Shown here: positions 36,081 to 42,623 of the stretch, one piece after another
Layout of the letters: every line of letters starts with the position of its first letter
Position numbering within the stretch: position 1 is the first letter of the stretch
NCBI GenBank assembly: GCA_947593615.1
Contig: CANQDR010000021.1
Coordinates: 1 to 42,623, forward strand
Source: an uncultured Clostridia bacterium
GTDB taxonomy: Bacteria > Bacillota > Clostridia > Oscillospirales > Acutalibacteraceae
DNA: 42,623 nt
Direction: 5' to 3'
Notes under the pieces: model-generated
Told to the model about the DNA's origin: nothing
Database searches by the model: none
The model's input: the letters and a program-made list of their open reading frames with translations, nothing else
Program-made: the position numbers and the translations under genes

Positions 36081-36767
36081 TTATACTGCTATAAAATCTC
36101 CGTTTTTGCTGTTAAGTTCTTTAACATAAATCTCATGCTCCTCAACAATAGGCACAACTTCTTTAGGTATTTTTTCGGAATGTGTAAGCACTTTATAAAT
36201 TGTCCAAAATATCAATCTAATATCTCCCAAAAATGAATGATTGTCCCTGTAGAAAAGCTGTAATTTAAGCTTTAGAGGTCTTATGTATTTTAAATATGCT
36301 TCATCAGGATCAACTGCTTTTGTAAAGGTTTCAAACTGAGCAATATTAGCCATGCTTGCATAATCTGTAATTCCGGGTTTTAGATCCAGTATTCGCTTCT
36401 CTTCGTCCGTGTACATATCAACGTAAACCTTAAGCTCAGGCCGCGGACCGACAAAGCTCATATCACCGATAAACACATTAATAAGCTGAGGAATTTCATC
36501 AAGCTTAGTCTTCCTTAAAAAATGACCTGTTCGCGTTATTCTGTCATCATTATCGCCTACGTTCCACTTACCCTTTCCCTCGCAGTCCTTGACCATTGAG
36601 CGAAACTTAAATATTCTGAATGCCTTACCGTTTTTCCCGATGCGAGGTCCTCTGAAAAACACCCCTCCGGGGCTGTCAATAATTATCATTACCGATAAAA
36701 TCAAAAATACCGGTGATAACAAAATCAAGCCAAATCCGCTTGCTGCAATGTCAAAAAGTCTTTTCAT
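36081..36767 (-). CDS. Priming sugar-phosphate transferase (bacterial sugar transferase family, PglC-like)
   Basis: This 228-residue enzyme links the first sugar-1-phosphate to undecaprenyl phosphate on the cytoplasmic face. It is the short form with one N-terminal re-entrant hydrophobic segment (about 8-31). Catalytic landmarks follow: PGGVFFRGPRIGKNG, FRIFKFRSM (50-58), TKLDEIPQLINVFIGDMSFV and GPRPE (about 93-116). PglC-type enzymes typically use UDP-HexNAc derivatives or UDP-galactose. With a FlaA1-type dehydratase in the locus, a 6-deoxy-HexNAc-1-phosphate is plausible but not proven. It is the second gene of the operon. Confidence 0.95.
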   Translation of the reverse strand: MKRLFDIAASGFGLILLSPVFLILSVMIIIDSPGGVFFRGPRIGKNGKAFRIFKFRSMVKDCEGKGKWNVGDNDDRITRTGHFLRKTKLDEIPQLINVFIGDMSFVGPRPELKVYVDMYTDEEKRILDLKPGITDYASMANIAQFETFTKAVDPDEAYLKYIRPLKLKLQLFYRDNHSFLGDIRLIFWTIYKVLTHSEKIPKEVVPIVEEHEIYVKELNSKNGDFIAV

Positions 36768-36791
36768 GAATTATCATACCCCGATTAAAAA

Positions 36792-37550
36792 TTACATATT
36801 TGCTCCGTCAACAGGAACAATAGCGGCTGGCATAAACGATGCCTGCTCACTTGCCATAAATAATACAACATCTGCAATTTCTTTGGGTGTTCCAAATCTG
36901 TTTACCGCCTGATGATGACGCAGAAAATCCTCACATCTCGCAGGATCGGTCCTTGTATAATTATCCCAATAACTACCCGGAAAAGCAACTGCACCCGGCT
37001 GAACTGAGCTGAGTACTACACCGTCCGGCGCAAGAGCTCGTCCCACAGTTGTAACATAAGCGTCAAGAAATGCCTTTGCAGATGCATAAAGGGGATTTCC
37101 CCGAAGCATTTTTGCCGAAATAGATGAAATTTGTATTACTCTGCCCCATTTCTTGTTTATCATAGGCGGAATTAAAACACTGTTCATATCAATTGAGGCA
37201 ACTGCATTAAATTTCAAAGCATAATTCCACTCATCAGCCCCTCCAAGCGGATTCCTGCTGATAAGTGAGCCTCCAACATTATGAACTACTATATCAAAAT
37301 CGCCGTACTTCTCAATCAAATTTTCTGCAAATTTTTTCGTATCGCAACTCATTATATCTTCTATGACATAATCAAATGACGGGCAACCAAGCTGCAGACA
37401 CTCTTTTTTTACTTCTGCCATAAGAGATTCGGTTCTGGCAACAGCAACTATTTTTGCCTTTTCTTCTGCAAAAGCACATGCAATGCCCTTTCCTATTCCT
37501 TTGCTGGCTCCCACTATTAATACATTTTTATTTTTAATCCCAAGTTCCAA
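36792..37550 (-). CDS. Classical SDR oxidoreductase, first gene of the operon
   Basis: This 252-residue short-chain dehydrogenase has NVLIVGASKGIGKGIA near the N-terminus (TGxxxGxG type), NVGG around residue 93, ISSIS with the catalytic Ser and LYASAKAF with the Tyr-Lys pair, and ends in VPVDGANM. I chose the TTG at 37550 because GGAGG lies eight bases above it. A longer frame to 37613 would include the promoter hexamers. SDR enzymes reduce or oxidise hydroxyl/keto groups. In this place, a sugar, polyol or precursor seems likelier than a fatty acid, and a link with the transketolase product is possible. Confidence 0.85.
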   Translation of the reverse strand: MELGIKNKNVLIVGASKGIGKGIACAFAEEKAKIVAVARTESLMAEVKKECLQLGCPSFDYVIEDIMSCDTKKFAENLIEKYGDFDIVVHNVGGSLISRNPLGGADEWNYALKFNAVASIDMNSVLIPPMINKKWGRVIQISSISAKMLRGNPLYASAKAFLDAYVTTVGRALAPDGVVLSSVQPGAVAFPGSYWDNYTRTDPARCEDFLRHHQAVNRFGTPKEIADVVLFMASEQASFMPAAIVPVDGANM

Positions 37551-37584
37551 GATTAATACCTCCAAAAGGCTAAAATATAACGTA

Positions 37585-37613
37585 ATTATACCATAAAAAA
37601 AATACAACCGCAA
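37585..37613 (-). promoter_or_regulatory. SigA promoter of the main polysaccharide operon
   Basis: On the minus strand TTGCGG (37613-37608), a 17-base spacer and TATAAT (37590-37585) lie 35 bases above the TTG start of the SDR gene. This is probably the entry promoter for the operon running to about 15.2 kb. Confidence 0.8.
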
Positions 37614-37654
37614 TATATATATTTTTACAACACAAAAAGCGACATTATTGTAGC

Positions 37655-37682
37655 TTAATATTTGACAAAGAGCAAATATTAA
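37655..37682. promoter_or_regulatory. Perfect 10-bp dyad (operator candidate) over the metallophosphoesterase promoter
   Basis: TTAATATTTG (37655-37664) and CAAATATTAA (37673-37682) are exact inverted repeats around an eight-base spacer. The dyad covers the -35 hexamer TTGACA at 37662-37667 and most of the promoter spacer. A dimeric regulator bound here would block the plus-strand promoter, and it lies 42 bases from the polysaccharide promoter. Confidence 0.65.
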
Positions 37683-37690
37683 ACTAATAT
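37662..37690 (+). promoter_or_regulatory. SigA promoter of the metallophosphoesterase gene
   Basis: TTGACA (37662-37667), a 17-base spacer and TAATAT (37685-37690) precede the TTG start at 37736. A shifted TATAAT at 37688-37693 is an alternative -10 with a longer, less favourable spacer. Confidence 0.7.
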
Positions 37691-37735
37691 AATATTACAA
37701 TAAACCAATTAAAGTAAAATTATAGGAGATTAATA

Positions 37736-38575
37736 TTGAAAAAATTTAAAATAATTATTATTTCATTCATAATAATTTTTGTAGTTTTCCTTTTAATTAA
37801 TGGAATTTACTGCACAAATACATTAGAAATAAAAAAATATAATTATAAAACTGAAAAATTAAACACAAAACTCCGCATTGTTTTTATTTCAGATTTACAC
37901 AACAAGGAATTCGGAGAAAAAAACCGCGACCTTGTAAATAAAATTAAAGAGCAAAGTCCCGATTTTATTGCAGTCGGCGGTGATATGGTAACCCGTTATT
38001 TTGATGATGACAGTGTTATGGAAGAACTGCTCTCACAGCTTTCTGATATTGCGCCAACCTACTGTGTTCTCGGCAATCACGAACGTGACCTATCCGACAA
38101 GCTTGACTTTAAAAATGATATAAATAATACAGGCGCATTGCTGCTTGACAATGAATTGATCGAATTTGAAAAAAACAGAGAAAAAATTTTAATCGGAGGG
38201 TTATCTGACTTTCCTTATTATGAATTTGACGCCCCTGACTATGAAACTCCCGAAAGATATTTTTGGGATAATTTCTGTGAAAAATCTAAAAACAATTTTT
38301 CTATTCTTCTTCACCATCAACCAGAATACATAGGAGATATTGCAAAGGACAGCAATATTGATTTGATACTCTGCGGTCACACACACGGGGGACTGATTCA
38401 GATTCCGTTTATCGGAGGCCTTTTTGCCCCTAATCAGGGACTTTTCCCAAAATATGATAAAGGTGAATTCAATTTTAACGACACCAAAATGATTGTTTCC
38501 TCAGGTTTAGGCAATTCAAATCCTGTTCCAAGAATAAACAATTGTGCCGAGATTACTGCAATCGATATTAACTGA
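37736..38575 (+). CDS. Membrane-anchored metallophosphoesterase (YkuE-like)
   Basis: The 279-residue protein has an N-terminal hydrophobic anchor (about residues 3-22) and a calcineurin-like phosphoesterase domain. Its metal-binding motifs are all visible: SDLHN (53-57), GGDMVTR (79-85), GNHE (113-116), HHQPEY (about 192-197) and GHTHGG (about 214-219). YkuE-type enzymes hydrolyse phosphate bonds of lipid A-like or UDP-sugar pyrophosphate substrates, and the anchor puts the domain outside the membrane. The start is a TTG with AGGAG seven bases upstream. It is the only plus-strand gene found and ends two bases before the convergent metH gene. Its connection with the polysaccharide is uncertain. 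Confidence 0.9.
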   Translation: MKKFKIIIISFIIIFVVFLLINGIYCTNTLEIKKYNYKTEKLNTKLRIVFISDLHNKEFGEKNRDLVNKIKEQSPDFIAVGGDMVTRYFDDDSVMEELLSQLSDIAPTYCVLGNHERDLSDKLDFKNDINNTGALLLDNELIEFEKNREKILIGGLSDFPYYEFDAPDYETPERYFWDNFCEKSKNNFSILLHHQPEYIGDIAKDSNIDLILCGHTHGGLIQIPFIGGLFAPNQGLFPKYDKGEFNFNDTKMIVSSGLGNSNPVPRINNCAEITAIDIN

Positions 38576-38577
38576 CT

Positions 38578-40959
38578 TTACCCCAAAACCAATTTTGCCG
38601 TATCAACGCTTTCTTTTGCGTCTTTACAGTAATAATCTGCTCCTATTTTCATAGCGTACTCTTTTGTGAGAACTGCACCTCCGACAAAAACAACACACTT
38701 GCTTGTGCCGTCGGGATTTTGCAGTTCTTTTCTTTCTCTTACAAGCTTTATAGTTTCTTCCATACTTTTGAGCGTAGTCGTCATAAGAGCTGAAAGCCCA
38801 ATCATTTTTATATTCTGTTCAACAGCAGTATCAACAATGAGCTGAGGGTCAACATCCCTGCCCAAATCAACTACGGTATATCCGTAGTTATCAAGCAGCA
38901 CTTTGACAATATTCTTGCCTATATCGTGTATGTCGCCCTTTACGGTTGCAAGAATAATCTTTCCTTTGCTCACAGGCGAACCGCTCGTCACGGAAATATG
39001 CTTTTTTATAACCTCAAAACACTCCTGAGCAGTGTTTGCACTTTGTATAAGCTGGGGAAGAAAAATCTTATTTTTCTCAAAATCATCTCCCACTTTGTCG
39101 AGCGCCGGAATAAGCATTTCATTTACAATCTGCATTGCATCCGTGCTTTCCAGGAGTTTCTGAGTAATAGAAGCACCCTCGTTTTTCAGTCCGCTGTAAA
39201 CAGCTGTAAAAATATCAATTTCAGATGTTTTCGATTCGCTGACCGCAGGGGCGGCGTCATTATATTTATTTATAAAATCCGTTGAATTTTTATCAATTCC
39301 CGATAGCACTCTGTAAGCGCAAACAGCTCCTGTCATTGACTCAACATTCGGATTAATTATAGGAAGGTCAAGTCCCTCTTCAAGAGCCATTGTAAGAAAT
39401 GTTCTGTTTACCAGTTCTCGATTCGGAAGTCCAAACGATATATTTGAAACTCCCAGACAGGTTTTACAGCCAAGCTCGGTTTTTACCCTGTGCAAGGCTT
39501 TTAATGTTTCACGACAGGCATCCTGTTCTGCCGATACCGTGAGTGTAAGACAGTCAATGTAAACGTCATTTCTATCAATACCGATTGCCTCGGCACGTTC
39601 GACAATGCTCTTTGCAATTTCAAATCTTCCCTCAGCCGTTTTTGGAATTCCGTTTTCATCAAGCGTAAGTCCCACAACCGACGCGCCGTATTTTTTTACG
39701 AGTGGCAAAACCTCACTCAGGCTCTTTTCTTCTCCGTTTACCGAATTTACTATCGGCTTGCCGTTATAATATCTTAAACCTGCGTCAAGAACATCGGGCT
39801 TTGTAGAGTCAATCTGAAGTGGTGCGTCACAAACGCTTTGAATTGCTTTAAGCACGCGCACCATCATCTTTTTTTCATCTATTTCGGGATGTCCCACATT
39901 CACATCAAGAATCTCCGCGCCACCGCCTACCTGGCTTAATGCCTGCGTAAGAATATAGTCAATGTTATTATCAACAAGCGCATGCTTAAACAGCTTTTTG
40001 CCTGTAGGATTAATTCTCTCACCGATAATTCTGGGGCCGTTGATTTCTACTACGGTACTTGCGCTGCAAACAGTCGTATCAACACTCTTTTTCTGAGGCT
40101 GGTATCTTTCTTTTTTAAGTGTTTCTTTAATTTTTGAAATATATTCAGGAGTTGTTCCGCAGCATCCTCCGATTATTTTTACGCCGTATTTAAGCAATGA
40201 AGAAACACACTTTGCAAAATCGTCGGGCATAATATCATATTCGTTGCTGTTTGGGTCAGGAAGTCCTGCATTTGCCTTTATAACAATAGGCAAATTGGTA
40301 TATTTTGAAATTTCACTCACAACAGGTTCAAGCTCGTTGGGGCCGAGAGAACAGTTAACTCCTACAGCGTCAACCCCGAGACCTGTCAGAGTTACTGCCG
40401 CCGAAGCAGGAGAAACGCCCGTAAAAGTACGGCCGTTGCGCTCAAATGTCATAGTTGCAATGATCGGCTTGTCGCTGTTTTCCTTTGCGGCAAGCACGGC
40501 AGCTTTAAGCTCATAAAGGTCGGTCATCGTTTCAAAAACAATGACATCGGCTTCTTTACCTGCAAGTATCTGCTCTTTGAAATACTCGTACGCCTCATCA
40601 AACGACAATGAACCAGCCGGTTCAAGCAGCTGACCTATAGGGCCTATGTCAAGCGCCACCAATGATGATGTTCCCGACACGGCATTTTTTGCATTGGTTA
40701 TTGCCGCATAAATTATTTCATCAACAGAATAGCCGCTTTCTTTGAGCTTATAGGCGTTAGCGCCGAATGTATTTGAATATACAATATCCGCTCCAGCCTC
40801 AATATACGCTTTATGAAAAGAAGTAATAAGCTCAGGATTTGAAATATTAAGCGTTTCGGGCACAGAATTGTATTTTACTCCGCTTTTCTGAATCAGCGTA
40901 CCCATTGCTCCGTCAAGCAGAACAAATTCTCTGTCATTTAGAAATCCTTTAAAATCCAC
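38578..40959 (-). CDS. metH: Cobalamin-dependent methionine synthase, without reactivation domain
   Basis: MetH transfers a methyl group from methyltetrahydrofolate via cobalamin to homocysteine. The protein has the homocysteine domain with its zinc cysteines (GVNCSLGP and GGCCGTTPEY), the pterin domain (GERINPTGKK, later LGVSNISFGLPNRE) and the cobalamin domain with GDIHDIGKNIV supplying the Co-binding His. It ends after the B12 domain, so the S-adenosylmethionine-dependent reactivation domain of E. coli MetH is absent. That part is a separate upstream gene. A frame to 41013 exists, but I chose the GTG at 40959, with GGAG six bases above. This gives about 793 residues and an 11-base overlap with the activation gene. 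Confidence 0.95.
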   Translation of the reverse strand: MDFKGFLNDREFVLLDGAMGTLIQKSGVKYNSVPETLNISNPELITSFHKAYIEAGADIVYSNTFGANAYKLKESGYSVDEIIYAAITNAKNAVSGTSSLVALDIGPIGQLLEPAGSLSFDEAYEYFKEQILAGKEADVIVFETMTDLYELKAAVLAAKENSDKPIIATMTFERNGRTFTGVSPASAAVTLTGLGVDAVGVNCSLGPNELEPVVSEISKYTNLPIVIKANAGLPDPNSNEYDIMPDDFAKCVSSLLKYGVKIIGGCCGTTPEYISKIKETLKKERYQPQKKSVDTTVCSASTVVEINGPRIIGERINPTGKKLFKHALVDNNIDYILTQALSQVGGGAEILDVNVGHPEIDEKKMMVRVLKAIQSVCDAPLQIDSTKPDVLDAGLRYYNGKPIVNSVNGEEKSLSEVLPLVKKYGASVVGLTLDENGIPKTAEGRFEIAKSIVERAEAIGIDRNDVYIDCLTLTVSAEQDACRETLKALHRVKTELGCKTCLGVSNISFGLPNRELVNRTFLTMALEEGLDLPIINPNVESMTGAVCAYRVLSGIDKNSTDFINKYNDAAPAVSESKTSEIDIFTAVYSGLKNEGASITQKLLESTDAMQIVNEMLIPALDKVGDDFEKNKIFLPQLIQSANTAQECFEVIKKHISVTSGSPVSKGKIILATVKGDIHDIGKNIVKVLLDNYGYTVVDLGRDVDPQLIVDTAVEQNIKMIGLSALMTTTLKSMEETIKLVRERKELQNPDGTSKCVVFVGGAVLTKEYAMKIGADYYCKDAKESVDTAKLVLG

Positions 40960-41593
40960 AATGTTCTCCGTTCCGTCTGAATTGACATTTGTCGCGCATA
41001 TTGCAAACGGCACAGCCGCGTTTTCTGCGCTCTATTTGGGTTTTTGAAAGCCCTAAAACCGCCGTGACCGATTTTGAAGGCAACAGCAGATAATTATCAT
41101 TTGTTGTAAGTCCGATTTTTCGGGGAGCGTCAAGCAATTTTAAAAAGTCCTTTTGAAGTTCAATCGGATAATCCCCGTAGCCGGGACTAAATCTGAAGGT
41201 CATATAATATTCATCATATTTTTCCGCAAGCATTTCATCAACCTTACAGCAGACCTGCTCTATCGCAACGCTTGCAAAACTGTCAAGAACAACCGCGCGC
41301 GCCATATCGGAAATCTGGCTTATGCGGATAAGCTTATCAATTTCCGCCCCAAGAGTCGCACACATTAAAACAGCCTTTTCACAGCCTTCAAGGTGGCTTT
41401 TAATATCCTCGCCCTGCATAATCTCACTGAACGGCAAATCTTTTTCAATATACAAAAACTTCGGACTTGCCTTTTTCAGAATTTCATCTTCACATTCATC
41501 CATAAGACTGTCCATTCTGTAATTGAGCTTAATTCCTGCTCCCCCGAGATAGCGCACGGCTTCTTTGCGGTTAAGTTTATCAAGAGTTATCAT
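40949..41593 (-). CDS. Methionine synthase activation domain protein (split MetH C-terminus)
   Basis: This 214-residue protein corresponds to the vitamin B12-dependent methionine synthase activation domain, which binds S-adenosylmethionine and remethylates cob(II)alamin. It has RFSPGYGDYPIELQ (about 133-146), whose Arg and PGYG are typical of SAM binding, and LLPSKSVTAVLG (about 166-177). The C-terminus holds a cysteine cluster (CAVC, KC and HC within residues 192-212) that could bind a metal. Its position between metF and the short MetH, with overlaps on both sides (4 and 11 bases), shows it works with that MetH in trans. Confidence 0.93.
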   Translation of the reverse strand: MITLDKLNRKEAVRYLGGAGIKLNYRMDSLMDECEDEILKKASPKFLYIEKDLPFSEIMQGEDIKSHLEGCEKAVLMCATLGAEIDKLIRISQISDMARAVVLDSFASVAIEQVCCKVDEMLAEKYDEYYMTFRFSPGYGDYPIELQKDFLKLLDAPRKIGLTTNDNYLLLPSKSVTAVLGLSKTQIERRKRGCAVCNMRDKCQFRRNGEHCGF

Positions 41594-42453
41594 AACAAGC
41601 TTGAAACCGCCTCTGTAATTTTTCTTGCAACATACGGATTATTCATCGTATAAAGGTGAATTCCGTCAACTCCGCTTGCTATCAAATCAACAATCTGCTC
41701 AATTGCATATGCTATTCCTGCGTCACGCAGAGCATCAGGCTTGCTTCCGTATTTCTGCATGATTTTTGAAAATTTTGCCGGCAAGCTTGCTCCGCACATA
41801 GCCACCATTTGTTCAATTTGATTTTTATTTGTAACGGGCATAATTCCCGCCTCAATCGGAACGTTAATTCCGGCGATTTTTGTTCTCTCAATAAAACGAT
41901 AAAACAGGGAATTGTCAAAGAAAAGCTGGCTTATCAAATGTTCGGCTCCTGCTTCAACTTTCTTTTTGAGGTTCAGAATATCTTCAACCTCGTCAGCGGC
42001 TTCGCTGTGGACTTCAGGATAGCAGGCTCCGCTGAGGTCAAAATCGCCTTTTGTGCGGATATAAGCACACAAATCGCTTGCATATAGAAAATCTTTTTGC
42101 GGCTCTACGCCTTCAATATAATCGCCCCTGAGAGCAAAAATATTTTCAATTCCGTGTTCTTTAAATTCAACAAGGCGTGCGTCAATGTCAGCCTTTGTAC
42201 TGTTTACGCAAGTAAGGTGGGCAACCGATTCAACGCCGAAATCATTTTTTATTTTAGATGCAATTTCACAGGTACGGCTTCTTTCTCCCGAACCGCCCGC
42301 ACCGTATGTAACGCTTATAAAGTCGGGTTTTAAACCGCAAATTTCCTCAAGTTTGCTGTAAACAGACTCAATTGAAGAGGTTTTTTTAGGAGGAAACACC
42401 TCAAAAGAAAGAATTGTTTTTGTTTTATTTGTAAACATATCTGTTATTTTCAA
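41590..42453 (-). CDS. metF: 5,10-methylenetetrahydrofolate reductase
   Basis: MetF reduces 5,10-methylenetetrahydrofolate to 5-methyltetrahydrofolate, the methyl donor of MetH. The protein has LSFEVFPPK near the N-terminus (with the catalytic Glu), SVTYGAGGS, AHLTC, ALRGD and GIMPVTNKNQIEQM, and the normal length of about 287 residues. The start is uncertain: I prefer the TTG at 42453, with GGTGG eight bases above, over a TTG at 42468 and an internal ATG at 42438. It is the first gene of the metF-activation-metH operon, 37 bases below a predicted promoter. Confidence 0.96.
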   Translation of the reverse strand: MKITDMFTNKTKTILSFEVFPPKKTSSIESVYSKLEEICGLKPDFISVTYGAGGSGERSRTCEIASKIKNDFGVESVAHLTCVNSTKADIDARLVEFKEHGIENIFALRGDYIEGVEPQKDFLYASDLCAYIRTKGDFDLSGACYPEVHSEAADEVEDILNLKKKVEAGAEHLISQLFFDNSLFYRFIERTKIAGINVPIEAGIMPVTNKNQIEQMVAMCGASLPAKFSKIMQKYGSKPDALRDAGIAYAIEQIVDLIASGVDGIHLYTMNNPYVARKITEAVSSLL

Positions 42454-42489
42454 TGTTCTTACCACCAAGTTAAAAAATTTATCTTTTCA

Positions 42490-42518
42490 ATTATATCATA
42501 AAGTAATTTTAAAAACAA
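42490..42518 (-). promoter_or_regulatory. Predicted SigA promoter of the metF operon
   Basis: On the minus strand TTGTTT (42518-42513), a 17-base spacer and TATAAT (42495-42490) precede metF. The gap between this promoter and the start is too short for a SAM or cobalamin riboswitch. Confidence 0.65.
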
Positions 42519-42605
42519 CAAAAATAAGAATTTACTAAAAAACAACCATGTAGGATTACAATAGATGTGTTACAAAAAAATGAGAGTGAACCGTGGAATT
42601 GAGGA

Positions 42606-42621
42606 AAACTGCAAGCAGTTT
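42606..42621. repeat. Short palindrome at the right edge
   Basis: AAACTGC and GCAGTTT face each other around AA. It is a 7-bp-arm palindrome about 90 bases above the metF promoter. It may be a regulator site or chance. The window ends two bases later, so its context is unknown. Confidence 0.35.
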
Positions 42622-42623
42622 AC

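Noticed and set aside
36792..37613. Longer SDR protein starting at 37613
   Set aside because: The extension is hydrophobic, has no ribosome binding site and would contain the promoter hexamers. The TTG at 37550 has GGAGG at the right distance.
38926..39285. 119-codon plus-strand frame over metH
   Set aside because: It is antisense to the cobalamin domain of metH and has no family likeness or start signal.
42454..42623. SAM or cobalamin riboswitch above metF
   Set aside because: No S-box or cobalamin-box core strings are present on the minus strand, and the promoter lies only 37 bases above the chosen start.
42580..42623. Start of a plus-strand gene at the right edge
   Set aside because: An ATG frame and a GTG frame (VELRKTASSL) are open to the window end, but 10-14 codons without a clear ribosome binding site cannot be told from chance.

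Overview
The window looks like a chromosomal segment of a low-GC Gram-positive bacterium (Bacillota, probably a gut-type Clostridia). The basis is AT-rich coding sequence with standard codons, strong GGAGG-type ribosome binding sites with frequent GTG and TTG starts, an EpsG-type polymerase, a cobalamin-dependent methionine synthase with a separate reactivation protein, and a remnant of a 2-keto-3-deoxygluconate kinase. No rRNA, tRNA or CRISPR was seen. The species cannot be named from the sequence alone.

Almost everything from 1 to about 37.6 kb is one large surface-polysaccharide (capsule/exopolysaccharide) locus read right to left on the minus strand. It starts at a clear promoter (37585-37613). 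The first part (37550 down to 15168) holds an SDR, the priming sugar-phosphate transferase, an EpsG-like polymerase, a membrane acyltransferase, a two-subunit transketolase and a dense run of glycosyltransferases. These are followed by UDP-GlcNAc 2-epimerase, the Wzx flippase, and an unusual four-gene cassette: a DUF115-like protein, a CMP-sugar synthetase, a pyruvate-type aldolase fused to a Rossmann-like domain, and a HAD phosphatase. Many genes overlap by 1-17 bases, so they are probably translationally coupled.

A remnant of an unrelated kdgK gene (14805-15131) and a fresh promoter (14691-14720) mark a junction with a second module, 14642 down to 8309. This module holds dTDP-L-rhamnose synthesis (rfbA, rfbB, rfbD, rfbC), interrupted by a frameshifted acyltransferase, an intact GT61 glycosyltransferase and a decayed GT61 copy. 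A third unit begins at a consensus promoter (8262-8290). It carries a FlaA1/WbpM-type UDP-GlcNAc 4,6-dehydratase, glmS, an acyltransferase, another GT61, an SDR reductase and an O-acetyltransferase. The acetyltransferase reading frame runs into a (CAGA)18 tetranucleotide tract at the left edge of the window, a possible contingency locus.

To the right of the locus, a divergent metallophosphoesterase gene (37736-38575) has a perfect dyad over its promoter. It is followed by a convergent housekeeping operon, metF - methionine synthase activation protein - metH (42453 down to 38578).

Together the genes predict a polymer made by the Wzx/Wzy route on an undecaprenyl-phosphate carrier. It probably contains L-rhamnose, a UDP-GlcNAc-derived 6-deoxy-HexNAc, possibly ManNAc-derived residues and a CMP-activated sugar of unknown identity, with acyl decorations. 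The most promising candidate for an undescribed system is the aldolase-fusion / CMP-synthetase / HAD / DUF115 cassette at 15168-18844. No chain-length regulator or tyrosine kinase genes are in the window.
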